Of a DNA stretch of 64,000 nucleotides, positions 23,915 to 35,882 are shown piece by piece. Origin of the DNA: Lunularia cruciata (taxonomy: Eukaryota > Streptophyta > Marchantiopsida > Lunulariales > Lunulariaceae); contig OX419762.1 of NCBI GenBank assembly GCA_948567375.1, positions 11,972,001 through 12,036,000 on the forward strand, written 5' to 3'. The notes beneath the pieces were generated by a model, which saw nothing but the letters and a program-made list of their open reading frames with translations, did no database searches and was not told the origin of the DNA. Positions within the stretch are counted from its first letter, which is position 1. Every line of letters starts with the position of its first letter. Position numbers and translations under genes: made by a program.

Positions 23915-25149
23915 ATTAAAAATACTTGAGAGATATTATTTATATAGAGATAAAAGATGGTTCTACATTAGTCATGATTAGCTAAAGTTAGTCATAGCTA
24001 AGATAGTGGGGACCTTACTTTAGAGGAAGTGGAAAAGATGAGCACCACTATTCTAGATGCTAGTGTGTTGACTTAGTATTATTCCTAGGTGTTTGGCTTT
24101 GAGGAAAGAGTTGAGAACTCTTGGGCCAGCAAGTCTTAAATTGTTTTAAATTCTTCTAGAGTCCAAGGATAGCCCGTGTGAGGGAATCCTTGACTAAGTG
24201 GTTGGGTCAAGATAAGACCACATGTTTAGGGAAATATGCCCATGTGAATAAATATTCCTTTCTACTTTTTGACTTTACTTGACTTTTAGCCTAGTAACTT
24301 AAGTTACTCCAATAATTAGTAACTTTGGTACGTAACTATTTCACAAGTATATAAACTAAGGATGAAGAGGTACTCATCATCCTTTCATTTGCAACTATCT
24401 CTCTCATTGAGTTCTCTAGTGAGCAATGTCTTGAGTCTTGGAGTGTTAGCCTTGGAGGAGTATGATGGAGTTGGGGTTCTTTGCCTTCTTAGTCCATGGT
24501 GCGCTACCATTATAGCCATTAGAGGTTCATCTTGAGTGAGAGACAGGCCAGCTCACAGATCAAGATTCATTTGTGACATCTTTGCACTTCTCAAATATTT
24601 AGTTTTAAGCTCAACACCTCAATGTAAGTATATCAACTCGTGCATGAAATAGAGTTCTAGCTTTTTGTGCAAGTTGTGCAATCATCATTAAATATCTACC
24701 TAATCACAAAAAGGCGATGGGCAGCACTAAGCGGCAATGAGTGGCAACTAACAGCGATGGCAAATAGTCAATGGGCGGCATTGAGTGGTGATGAGTGGTA
24801 GCTAGCGGCGGCACTTAATAGTCAATGGGTGGCACTAAGCGGCATCTAGCACCGACTAGCAACAATTAAGATTTTAGAGACATAGAGAAGGAGCCTAAAT
24901 CAAGTTTCTAAAACTCATCTTTATTATAATCATAATGAGGTTAGATTTTGGTATCTTATTTGCTATCACTAGAGTATGATGGATTTGGAGTAGGATGTTG
25001 AACTTGAGTGAGCACTTTGAAATATTGACTTATTTCCTCGGGACTTTTCTTGCTTGTATGAGATTCATTTTGATTTCATGAGTGCACTTTGACTCCAAAC
25101 TCTTCTCCTTAAATTTGTGTTTGTCTGCCGTAGCTTTCTTTTATCTACA
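23915..25149. other. No gene; GC-rich irregular repeat at 24,715-24,865
   Basis: Words such as GGGCGGCA, GAGTGGCAACTA, GAGTGGTGATGAGTGG and AGCGGC alternate with CAATGGG and TAGTCAA through 24,715-24,865. It is a short, decayed simple-sequence array in otherwise AT-rich DNA. No coding signal. Confidence 0.5.
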
Positions 25150-26400
25150 ATCAATTTCATGTAGTTTTCAATTTTCATCTTCTCTGTCTCTAATCTAACA
25201 CGCTTGGCTTCTATTTTCATCATTGTTTTCTCTCTTTTCCTCATGTTGGTGGCTTCTAGTTTAGCTAGTCATAACCTCTCCCTGGATTCTATAGTATCTA
25301 CCTTCAACATGGTAATTTTTGCTAAATCATGAGACAATGACATACTAGGTGACAACCTCGATACCTTACTTGTTGATATTCCACCTTTTCTCCTCTTTGG
25401 GTCACGTTCTCCTTCTTGGTTGAGGAAAGCACCCTCGGATCCATCCCCTATAGAAGTTAAAGGAGGTGGTGGAACAAAAGGCGAGTCCTCAATTGGTGCA
25501 ACAAATGATGACTCATCCTTGGGTAATAAGAGTCCATTGTTCATGCCTACACTCAATATAATTTCCACCCCTTGGGTATTTGGGATAGAGTATACCACTC
25601 CTTGTGTGTTTGGGACAAACTGGGGACTTGAGTTTGAGAGCACCACCTTTGGAGGAGATGGGAATTGCAAGCTCTCCTTTGCACTCTCATGGACCTCCTC
25701 CTCACCAACCTTGCTCGAATTGGGATTTAAATCTCCCAAACTTACCATTGTAAGTGGACTAATGTTTGCTCTATTCATCAACATGGCTTCCATTTTGGCT
25801 AAATGCGTGCACATTCCACTCAATTTTTTTCTATAGTTCTTTGCACTTTGTCATATTCCTTCTTGGTGAGACCTTCTCCAATAGACTTGTTCTTAGGCTC
25901 CCAAGTTTCTTTGTATTGTTTCATGTACCTCAACCATTTCTTGTAAAGTCTATCACCTATCATAGAAGTATGAAATCCTTACCCCTCCCTAATAAAAATG
26001 TTGCATGAAACTAAATGCGGTCAATTTCTGAACGTGCTTTTTGCAATTCCCACCATGTATTTGTGCAAAATGCTCGGGGTCCTCCAAATAATCTAGTATT
26101 TGGCCATAATGGTAGGTCGCCATGCAAAACCATTCATCTTCCTTTGTTTTCCAAGCATAGAAGAAGCAATCCTCAACAATTCTCCAAATTTCCCTAATGG
26201 TTGTTCATGTTGTGAATCCAAAGATGAATCAACCGGTCTTGGATCTGCATCCAAAAGTGAGCCTCTTGCCCTGAAACAAGGTACTTATCTCCCATTGCTA
26301 AAAATTTGTTACCGTTTTGGAGTAAAATTCTTCATCCACCAATCAATTTTTTGGTTGTTGTAGGACGGTGCAGATCATTTTCCCACACTACTGCGAAACT
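25150..26400 (-). pseudogene. Decayed coding sequence of unknown family, lysine/glutamate-rich
   Basis: The longest frame is 25,269-25,823 (184 codons, minus). It is proline- and serine-rich in the middle and ends near DPKRRKGGISTSKVSR. Just upstream on the same strand and partly in other frames are RLYKKWLRYMKQYKETWEP and GEGLTKKEYDKVQ, and downstream, past a stop, a basic helical tail reads LETEKMKIENYMKLIVDKRK. Together they look like one gene of 350 or more codons split by stops and frameshifts. The low-complexity middle and basic coiled tail are common in proteins that accompany plant DNA transposons, so it may belong with the PIF/Harbinger relic. I cannot name a domain. The opposite-strand frame at 25,420-25,836 is its shadow. 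Confidence 0.35.
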
Positions 26401-28700
26401 ACAAAACCGCAATTAATTGACTAACAAAAGGAGCATTTGCTCGGGATGGTGAATTTGAATTTAGAAATCGAATAGTTGAAAGGAGGCATTTTGGATTTTG
26501 AATCTACCAGAAACTTCATAAATCAAAACTAACTTACCTAACTATGTGGCCATCCTCTCGAGCAACCACTTCATCTCTTTTGACAATCATTTATTCAATT
26601 ATAGTAACATAGTGCTTGACTTTTATAAATAAATGCAACTTGGAAAAATTACCCCGTAACTGAATTTACATAATGTTCATTTATGGCAATTTCATCTCGC
26701 TACGGGGTTCACTAAAAAATATTACAAAGTTGGTTATTTATCCGGGACACATTAGTCAAATCTATTTATGAAACCCCCTACTGTTCAAGCAATCGTTATT
26801 GACTTCATTAGTGTCAATTGAATTTGCCCTAACGTGGCGACTGTCTACAATTTTAAAGAAATCTGTAGAAAGTCAGCTAAAGAAAGAGTATATTAATGGT
26901 CAATCTTCATCTCTTCAATTTTACCATCTCGTCCAAATCTCTTCACTGGTTGAAGGTCGCGTGTGTAAAGCAGCACCGATGGTCTTCCTTCCGGTTTCAC
27001 ATGCATACGGGAGACTTCAAATTAGATGTGGAGGAAGTGTGCCTAAAGAGGACACCCGATTGCAATTCGACTCGATGTGAAATCGATTTCTTTCCGGATT
27101 TCCTTTGTTAGTGGTCGTCTATAGCAAGAAATGTGTGCATGGACCTCGTCTCCGAAGTCCACTAGAAAACGGGATGCCGCAATCCGTATTCCATGGCATG
27201 AAGCTCGGAGAGAAGAAATGGTAGCACACTTCTGAGAATTCAGGTTTCTCTACCAACTCTTGGAGTGTAAACTTTGAGGTCGGCGCTCAATTCTGTCAGT
27301 TCCTCCAACTCAAATCTGTCGATCCCGCACAGCAGAATTGCTACAACTACTAATCTTCGAAACCTAAAGCAAGAACAATGGCATTTCTGGATCAACCTTC
27401 AGTTCTTTAGGATATGGTTTTCATACTCAATCAAATCCACAAATCTTTTCGTTCTGTTCTTGGTTTGGAAGAAAACTCTCCATCACCTCTTGTCCTCCAT
27501 GTACTTGCCCTCCATTCTCAACAAACCACTCCACTGTCAGGACGTAAGCGTTGTCGTCTATCCATCAACATGAACATTGGGTGCTCTCAACGGGGCTCTC
27601 GCCATTTCTGTATATCATGTTATTTTATAATTTCTGAACCAATAATAGAAAGCAAATTGAGATTCACTTGGGCGGAGATTAATTATACGTGATTTCAATC
27701 GATTAAAATCACACACCTTTCTTCTTAAGGTCCCGATACATGGATTTTGGTTTATTGTTGAGCAAGGAATCGTAAAATCCCTCGTTGTCATATCCTCACG
27801 ATGAAAAGGTTCGCCATTTTCATCAACTAATATTATTATTGATTCCTTCTGTGTGCAACTATGCACATTTCATTGTATTTCTGGATCTTATGAATTTAAA
27901 TGCATTCTTAGTCAAATTTAAACCACTTATCGTCTTTGTAAACGGCCTTCATATTACTCCTCTCGAGAACTAGTAGTTCCAAATGAATCTGATGATGATG
28001 TTTAGAGTTTTTAATCATGACAACATAACACAGTTGATGTACAATGGTAGTGACCCCAAGGGCCAATCGAAGTATTGGGTAAATGCTTCTAGACAAATAA
28101 AATTTTTATTTGTAGCCTATCTTATTCTTCGCTCTACGAGGTCAAGAATGAAATTTATAAAAAAGGTATAAAGAAATAAATAAATAGTTTTACTTACATC
28201 AAAATAGTAGAAATACAAGGACAAGACATTGGTAGTTTGCTATGTTGGCAAAACCCACTTATTACCGCAGTAAACAATTCTTGCAAATAATGTCATCGAG
28301 AAAGCCATTGCATTCAAAGTAGAATATCAAAAAAATTAAAAAATTAGCAAAAGATTTAGGTTCCATCGAACTTATTTCCGTCCACTTAATAGGATTCGAA
28401 AAGATTACAAACTACCTCGTGTTTCATGCAGAAAATGCCTTCTTTTGGATAGCACGAGCGCAAAATTCACAAGAGTATGTAGTACAGGTAGATTAAGTTG
28501 CCCTAAAATTAGAGGGCAAATTAAGTAATATTAAGAAACTTAATTAAGAGAAAATAAACGCTCCATTTAAACAACGACCGAGAATTTGCCATCATATGAC
28601 AGTGCTGTAGACTTTCACAGTCTGCCCTCGAGCAACCCGAGCAGCACGACCCAAGGTTTCGAATTTGCTCGGCACAATGGTGATTAAATTTGAATGTTTG
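26401..28700. other. No recognisable gene upstream of eL14
   Basis: Composition shifts from AT-rich to more balanced around 26,900-27,700, and several 60-100-codon frames on both strands overlap there without any recognised motif. 27,800-28,560 is AT-rich. The last few hundred bases probably include the eL14 promoter. Confidence 0.45.
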
Positions 28701-28812
28701 ACGCAAGATTGTAGAACTCGTGAGCCTATATTCATCTGGTTGCGGACGAGTTGGACATCTGTTGGTCTTTTTTCGTTTCGTCGCTCGAGCCCTCGAGCTG
28801 CATTATTCATTC

Positions 28813-28822
28813 TTTAGGGTTT
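28813..28822 (-). promoter_or_regulatory. Telo-box (AAACCCTAAA) at the eL14 start
   Basis: TTTAGGGTTT on the plus strand, about 18 bp before the ATG, is the plant telo-box in reverse orientation. This element is well known near transcription starts of plant ribosomal-protein and other translation genes, and its position supports the chosen start. Confidence 0.7.
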
Positions 28823-28839
28823 GGGATTTGACAAACAAA

Positions 28840-29794
28840 ATGGTGAGTCTTTGTAGATGTCTGGTCAAATTTCTTCGTTTTGCCAGTCTGCGGAGATTGA
28901 TGTGGTAAGATTGTTCGGTTGTGCAGCCTTTCCGTCGCTACGTTGAGATTGGAAGGGTAGCCTTGGTGAACTACGGCCCCCAGTATGGCAAATTGGTTGT
29001 CATTGTTGACGTGATCGACCAGAACCGGGTAAATTTTGACTCTTGAGCTTTCTGTGTGATATCGTAGAATGTAGATGTTTTTGACTTTAACTAATTGTAA
29101 ACTAGTTAACTTTCTTTGTGTAAGGCTGACCTGATTCGGATGGTCAATTGCAGGCATTGATTGATTCTCCTACAATCGTGAGAACGCAAATCAATTTCAA
29201 GAGATTGTCGCTCACGGACATTAAGATTGATATTCCTCGCAATCCCCTGAAGAAGGAATTGAAGGCCGCCATCGACGCAGCTGGTCAGGAGCCTTGGAAC
29301 CTTGAATCTTGAGTTTGTGAATGCTAACTTTGGCACCCTGTTGTATGTCATGTCCGAACTTCTCCGGCCTACTGGGGTCTCACCAGTTTGAGTGGCCTAT
29401 GTGTTTCAGATGTCCAGAACAAGTGGGATTCCAGCTCATGGGGCAGGAAACTCATTGTCCAGAAGCGAAGGGCTGCCCTAACTGACTTCGACCGCTTCAA
29501 AGTTATGGTCGCAAAAGTCAAGGTATTTTTCGTCAGAGTTCCTGGACGTTAGACTTCCTGATTTCTCCCTGAATCTTTTTTTCCCACTTCATTCCTCGGT
29601 GTTGGACAGACATAATCCCCATTTCCCATGGGCACTTCCACCGCTTCAAGTTTATACCCGCGTATTTTCGTTTCCACAGTTTTATCCTCATTCCTCTTTG
29701 TTGCTCTGACCTAATCCCAAAATTTTGTGGGCACTTACAGCGGAGCTCTCTGGTCAAAAAGGAGATGTCCAAGCTCAAGAAGTTGAAGGCTTAG
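28840..29794 (+). CDS. RPL14: 60S ribosomal protein L14 (eL14), five exons, complete
   Basis: Exons: 28,840-28,842, 28,927-29,028, 29,154-29,283, 29,410-29,522 and 29,741-29,794. All four introns (84, 125, 126 and 218 bp) are GT-AG and in frame, giving 133 residues, the usual plant length of about 134. The protein starts [18 protein letters not shown]. The KOW-like beta-barrel runs through [18 protein letters not shown], and the conserved block [19 protein letters not shown] is followed by [12 protein letters not shown] and a lysine-rich tail ending KLKKLKA. eL14 is a structural protein of the large cytosolic ribosomal subunit. The ATG alone forms the first exon, directly followed by a GTGAGT donor, an arrangement common in ribosomal-protein genes. 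A telo-box lies just upstream. No AATAAA stands out in the first 300 bp after the stop. Confidence 0.95.
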
Positions 29795-30298
29795 TATTTT
29801 AGCTACACAATTTTGGTTTCATCGTCTGAGAAGTTGTTCTAGTCAAGCGGCAAGGTGCGAATGCAAGCCGTAGATCTCTCTGCTATAAGCATGCGCTGCC
29901 ATTGAAGCCCGATCAGTAGCCAGGAACAAAGTACTTGCTCTGTTTTTACCTACCTGATCTTAACGGAATCGTGTCTCTCTTCCTTTACTAATTGAAGAGC
30001 TTTCTCCAACTCCTTTGACGCTGAATTTCGTTCCAGTATCTGTTGTTCTTGAATATGTCGATTTCTGTGCTCTCTGTCTGGATGACGGTCCGTCACTCAG
30101 TAAAATTTTTTAAGGGGTCCATGTCGGAGGATCTTGTAGCGGCTTTGCATTTTTGTCAATTGGACTAGTGTATGATAGATGAGATCTAGAAGGGATGGGA
30201 TCATAATGGCTTATACGTGATATCAAACATCCAGGATCTCTTGAAATATGCACCATGTTATATGCATCAAAGATGCTCAGGAGCTGGGTAAGATAAGC
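29795..30298. other. eL14 3' flank
   Basis: Presumed 3' untranslated region and flank of eL14. No other gene seen. Confidence 0.4.
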
Positions 30299-31094
30299 AC
30301 TGGGGCTTAATGCTTGCTAGCCTGCTCTACCACTGTGTTTCCTGTTAGGGAAGTGGCCATTAGAGGACCTGCTTGTGTGAAATCTGTCCCATCACTGGTG
30401 TTTCTGTCAGGGAAGTGGCAAAAACTAGAGTGGCCCGCTGTTGGAGTCTGTCTTGAAGTGTGAGGCAGCGAGCTACATGAGGTAGCTATATGAGGTAGCG
30501 AGTTCAGTTCTGTGTCAGTTTTCTTTGGTTCTTGAATGGTGACGCACAACCAGTAGCGTCAAGCTTTGTGAATCAACTTTTGCAGCATCCATTATGCACA
30601 CATCCTCTTATGCTAATCGTTCTGTTCGGACTCTCGTGGCTCATTAAATCAGCCTTCCTGTTTGACTTGACAACTTTGCTCAAATATCCACTGGGGCTTA
30701 ATGCTTAATATCAAATAAGCACTGGGGCTTAATGCTTGCTAGCCTGCTCTACCACTGTGTTTCCTACTAGGGGAAGTAGCCATTAGAGGACCTGCTTGTG
30801 TGAAACCTGTCCTATCACTGGTGTTTCTGTCAGGGAAGTGGCAAAAACTAGAGTGGCCCGCTGTTGGACTCTGTCTTGAAGTGTGAGGCAGCGAGCTATA
30901 TGAGGTAGCGAGTTCAGTTCTGTGTCAGTTTTCTTTGGTTCTTGAATGGTGACGTACAACCAGTAGCGTCAAGCTTTGTGAATCAACTTTTGCAGCATCC
31001 CCTATGCACGCAATCCTCTTATGCTAATCGTTCTGTTCGGACTCTCATGGTTCATTAATACAGCCTTCCTGTTTGACTTGAGAACCTTGCTCAT
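30299..31094. repeat. Tandem duplication, ~411-422-bp unit
   Basis: Copy 1 (about 30,299-30,683) and copy 2 (about 30,721-31,094) share ACTGGGGCTTAATGCTTGCT at the start and TTCCTGTTTGACTTGA at the end with few differences. Copy 2 lacks a 12-bp GAGGTAGCTATAT-like duplication present in copy 1, so the offset shrinks from 422 to 411. A third short piece of the left end (CCACTGGGGCTTAATGCTTA) sits at 30,688-30,707 between them. Frames inside (30,307-30,549 minus; 31,021-31,233 plus) are not convincing genes. Confidence 0.9.
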
Positions 31095-32812
31095 TGAGTT
31101 ATCCAGTATGGAAGTACCCCGGGACGAAACATGTTCCCTGAGTTGGGGATGGGAGCATCTCGCATCTCATTTTCAAGGACGAGAGGAAGCAGCACAAACG
31201 TCGGCGCAGAGTCCAGTCTCTTCCACCTACTGAGCTTTTCTGTGGAAATGGGATTTTTGAGTCACTTATTGGTCTCGTTACATACCTCAAAATTCAGTAG
31301 ATACTATGCAATAATAGTCGGTATACTGCCAGCAACTCGGAAACTTGATAGACAACGAGTGCTGACTAGATATTAGCATCGCAGTATTCCAATGGGGGTG
31401 GAAAAATTTGAGATACGATAATGTACGTGGGCTATATAGTCTAAAATCAGGTCCCAGATTTAGAGACAAGAATATCGTCTACGTAAGCTTGCCACATGCC
31501 TTTGGATGGGACGCCATACCCGATGGTTGGGCCATGATTCCTTTAATGAGTGTCGATAAGTGTTTTGAACAAAATGCTGCGTGCTTGAGGTGTAACGCTA
31601 ATTTATGAATAGGAGTAAGTATGTTCTGTGAAATACAACATCTAGAATTAGTTGGCAATGATTCTTTGGTTGGAAAACAATGAGGTTGAGCTTTAAAGGA
31701 TAAGTAAATAAAGATTCTAACCAAAGATGGTATATGATGAATAGAGCGCAACTAATGGAATTATGTAAATGTAGAGGAGAAAATTTTTAAGGTAACAAAG
31801 CAATGTAAACTTGAATAGAGAGTACAAGAGAGTATATACTTCCAACAAAAGATCAAATAACAAAAATTTTATTGTGGAAAAGTAACTTACAATGATGTAA
31901 AATGGTCAACAAAGAAGTACAATAGTAGAAATTGACATGTTTATCTCAAGAGCTACCTAAAATTTTGAACGAAATTTTCAAAAATGAACTCCTGAAAAGA
32001 AGAGATAATGATATTATGTAGAGGGGGATAGACTTAACACATCAATCAAATACATGATATATATTTTCATAAATCAAATAGAGAAAGAAATAATTAAATT
32101 AGAGAAGTTATTACTAGTTATATAATAAAAAATGATGGGATCACATAGACAAGGATATAATCAACATATAAAATGTAAAGTAAAAGGCGACCCAAGCATG
32201 AAGGATGGGAAGAAGACCCGATCAAGTTTAACAAGGGAGATGCAAAAGGGCATCCCATTTATGTTCATACATCAAATAAAGAAAGAAATCATTAAAATTG
32301 AAAATATTCATTAGTTATATAATAAATATAAGGTAGAGCATACGAATTTGTATAAAATTCATTTATTTGGGCAATAACAGGATATAGTAAATATAGAATA
32401 CAGTTAGTTTTGATGGACTAGACAAGGATAAAATATCAATAGATGAGAATTGGGTATACAGTGTTAAAAGTAGTATACAAGCTATGTGATAATCAAAATG
32501 TATGAAGAAAAAATATAACTCTCCAAAGCTGAGGAACTATCTTTAGCTATATGTTCAAAGATAATAAGTTAAAGTGGTGAAGTTTGAGGAGGTTTGAAAC
32601 ATGACCAGTGTTAATTGAATAGAGGTTAATTTTGAATACAAATTTATTTGGAGAAAATATATTTAATAGTAAATTCAATAGATAGAAAAATTCAACATAT
32701 CATATGCTGGAATTAGTGGATTAAGATAAATCTTTGCTTACCAAAATATTGACAAGGAAAACCATTACCATCAATCTATAACCAAAAAAAAAAAAAAGTA
32801 ACTCTTATTATT
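31095..32812. other. Transition into an AT-rich desert, no gene
   Basis: 31,095-31,600 is of balanced composition with overlapping short frames on both strands. From about 31,600 the DNA becomes very AT-rich and stays so to about 37,100. At 32,191-32,250 a motif starts with AAGGATGGGAAGA and continues with ACAAGGGAGATGCAAAAG. It recurs at the right end of the window. Confidence 0.5.
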
Positions 32813-33150
32813 ATGTGTAAAAGAAAAATAAAATTTATGACCTATTCATATTATGGAAAGAAGATATATAATATAAAATATTTGGTTTATATTAATAATA
32901 TTTTTTATATTTTTTATTATTTTATTAAGGATCTTAAGTATGAATTGATTCAGAAATATGATCTGTTCGATTCAAGGAAAGAGATATATAATAAGATAAT
33001 CTCTTTGTTGATATCTATGCAATGTCATTAACCAAAATTAATTCATTCACTTTGGATTTCAAGTATTTTCCAATGAAAAAGGAAGGATAAAATATAATTT
33101 ATGCATATTAAGGAAAGAAGATATGCAGTAAATACATGTTTTTGCAGATA
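32790..33150 (+). pseudogene. Probable Copia-type reverse-transcriptase scrap
   Basis: The frame at 32,813-33,031 reads YYGKKIYNIKYLVYINNIF and then IKDLKYELIQKYDLFD. This copies the layout of the Copia reverse-transcriptase active-site region: a Y-x-x-x-G-K-x segment, a hydrophobic strand, Y-V-D-D (here YINN), then L-K-x-x-L-x-x-x-F/Y-x-M/L-x-D. Both catalytic aspartates are asparagine and stops follow, so it is dead. The surrounding kilobases may be the rest of the same element, but I could not extend it with confidence. Confidence 0.4.
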
Positions 33151-34777
33151 TTTATACAAATTTAACAAAATCTCTCATTATATAGATAAATTAAAAACAT
33201 TAAGTCATCTCGAGGCTCAATAAACTAAAATTACTTCATTTGAGTAGTTATTAATATCAGCAAAAACGCTAACAAGATATTTAATATGAGTACATAATTA
33301 AATATAGAAATTTGCTATGCTAGTCACCTACTGCACATGAGAGTAAGAAAGCAATCTTAGGTAAGTTTGATATTTTCATTATAGATAATAGACAAAGAAA
33401 AGCTTTCAATTTTCAACTGATTTCCTTTTTATAAAATAATAATTAATTTTTTACTATATATATAATAAAACTAATATCTTCAAAAAACGTTTTGAAGACA
33501 AATATCTTCAAATATTATTTTGGAACTATTAGAAGACTAATATTAATAATAACATTAGTTTTGAAGACTAGTATCTTCCAAAAAAAAACCCATATTTAAG
33601 ATGAATATCTTATTGTGAAGTTTTGTCAATCAAAAACCAAATATTGAATAATAATTTACGTGGTACATGCTATTATTATATCAGTGCAATTTCACTCTAT
33701 CTGATCAACAAACTCACATTTTTTATTAAAACAAATTTTTTATTAAAACACATATTTTTAATACTTAAAAATTCTGTACTAGACTACTTAACTAAGTTCT
33801 CAAACTTAAAACCAACATCTTAAATTGTTTCGATTGAATTTTGAGGAAAGTCTGCACTGAAAGGGATCTCTTGCTTATTTAGCTTAAGTTATCTTGTAAA
33901 AAGTTAATTTTATTGAAAAAAATTATTAATAAGCTGTCTTGATAATGGTCAAACATTTTATATTCATGACCTGTAATCTTGGTCGTTATGAATATCTTGA
34001 ATTAGAATTAGGGATCTTTTACTTTAGAATTCTTTCTTTATAGTTTTTGTATTATATTAGATCTAGTACTTTATAATTATATCATGAACCAATATGAGAG
34101 CCTACATTAAGTTTTCAGGATAAAATTATTTATTTTACCTCACCGTTTTGTAGATGAGCTAGAGAATTTTACTTTGGTATATTTTTTAGTTCACTAGCTT
34201 TTGAGCTTTGTTGATGGTACTTAGATTATGTGTTGGTTCATATGCTTAGATTTTCCAAACAAGTACTTTTGAATGATTTTATTTGGATTTAGATAGATTT
34301 ATCATCAAATAATTAAAGTGTAATAAGTTTATTTTTATAATGAAAAAGATAGTAGCTCCATTTTACTTAAGACTTTTTAGTATATAATAAGCAACTTTGC
34401 ATAATGATAAACATCTCTATCAATATTATATGGAGGAGTAGACTACTATTTACATGAGAAATAAAATTTAGATTATTTTGGTCTATGAAATTGTCGTCTA
34501 TCATTTTCTTCTTTTGCCTTCCAATTCAGCTCAAAGGTTTGTAGTCCTCCTTAATACTATTTAACCACCATGCGCTCTTTTCCAAATGATCCATCTAATC
34601 TAATCCTTGTGTTATTAAGGAATGTCTCTTTATTCTTATTCTAATAAAATTGTAATTTATTTAATCCTAGGCCAACTTTATATAAAGGTATTTTGACTTG
34701 TATTGACTACTTTTTCTAATATGGTGAGGTTTCATCTAGTTTGGTCCATGCATTTATATCTTCATTACTCACATGTA
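33151..34777. other. AT-rich desert, no gene
   Basis: Very AT-rich. Around 33,470-33,620 words of the type ATATCTTCAAA and TTTTGAAGAC recur in both orientations. The 33,623-33,823 frame is compositional. Confidence 0.5.
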
Positions 34778-35006
34778 GTGTGATACTACCTTAGATGTAG
34801 CAAAGATTCATATGACTTCTTGTTCTTTTGAAGGAAAGAGGATAACTAACCAATAATGCAATTAATTATATATTGTTTGTAATGTACAAGAGATGTGATC
34901 CTGCCTTAGATGTAGCAACGATTCATATGACTTGTTGTTCTTTTGAAGGAAAGAGGATAACTAACCATAATACAATTAAATTTTATATTTTTTGTAATGT
35001 ACAAGA
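34778..35006. repeat. Tandem duplication, ~115-bp unit
   Basis: Copies at about 34,778 and 34,893 share TTAGATGTAGCAA, GATTCATATGACTT and TTGTTCTTTTGAAGGAAAGA, then AGGATAACTAACC and TTTGTAATGTACAAGAG. Confidence 0.9.
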
Positions 35007-35794
35007 GAGTAGAGAGTGAATACTCCACTCAGATGAAGCATGGATATGCATTATAAACAACATGAGTTAGTGTAGACTTGTATATGGCCCAAGACAAGAA
35101 GTGATAATAACAAATATTATGGTAAAGGATCCAACACATAAGATAGTTTTGGAAGAGGTGATTACACATCCTCTTGGATCAGCAGCAAATAGAATGGAAG
35201 CAACCAACATCTCCAGATATAAAGCTATATAGGTCACTTCTTTATTACTCTCACTTAGAATTATATAGAGCTATGAATGAGATTTTTGATATATTCACCA
35301 AGGATGCTGAAAGAGCTTATCATACTAGAGACGTGGTTTCGCTTTCACTTTCTTATATTGTGTTTACTTTAGACAATATATTGTGTTTACTTTAGATAAT
35401 AAGTGTACATTGGTTGGTGTTTTGGTAAATTTTATGTGTATTGGGATAAATTTCTCATTCTAGTACTTTAGGGTCTTTGCTCCATTTTACCTCTTAAATT
35501 TGATCCTTATAGGGTTTGAAAGATCTTCTTATTGTTCTTGATTGATGTGTCTTCGTATCCTTCAAGTAGATCAAATTTCAAGATATAGATTCCTTAATAT
35601 TTTTGGATATCTTAGTTTCTTATCAAGTTCAGAAAAAAGTAACTAGATGTAAGAGTTTAAAACTTCTCAGTCTTAATTAAGGATTGTGTTTAGAGTAGAG
35701 CTTTTACACTAAGCTCTACAAGTTCTCTTTTTCAAATAATATTCTAGAAGAAGTCCAAATAATACAATATTCAAATCTTCCAAGTATAATATCC
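35007..35794. other. AT-rich, no recognised gene
   Basis: The 35,174-35,395 plus frame (73 codons) begins in DQQQIEWKQPTSPDIKLYRS and is unusually polar for this AT-rich stretch, so it may be a mobile-element fragment. It matches nothing I can name. Confidence 0.35.
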
Positions 35795-35799
35795 AAAAT

Positions 35800-35882
35800 T
35801 GAGAAATCATATTGGAGCATTAGCACCAATATGATTTCTTAACTAAGCAAGATACTATACTATATTATAGTTAAGAAGTGTA
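35800..35882. repeat. Nested imperfect hairpins
   Basis: GAAATCATATTGG (35,802-35,814) pairs exactly with CCAATATGATTTC across a 10-nt loop. Directly downstream, TTCTTAACTA pairs with TAGTTAAGAA about 30 bp later. The two stem-loops share the TTTCTTAACT junction, so alternative foldings are possible. Confidence 0.6.
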
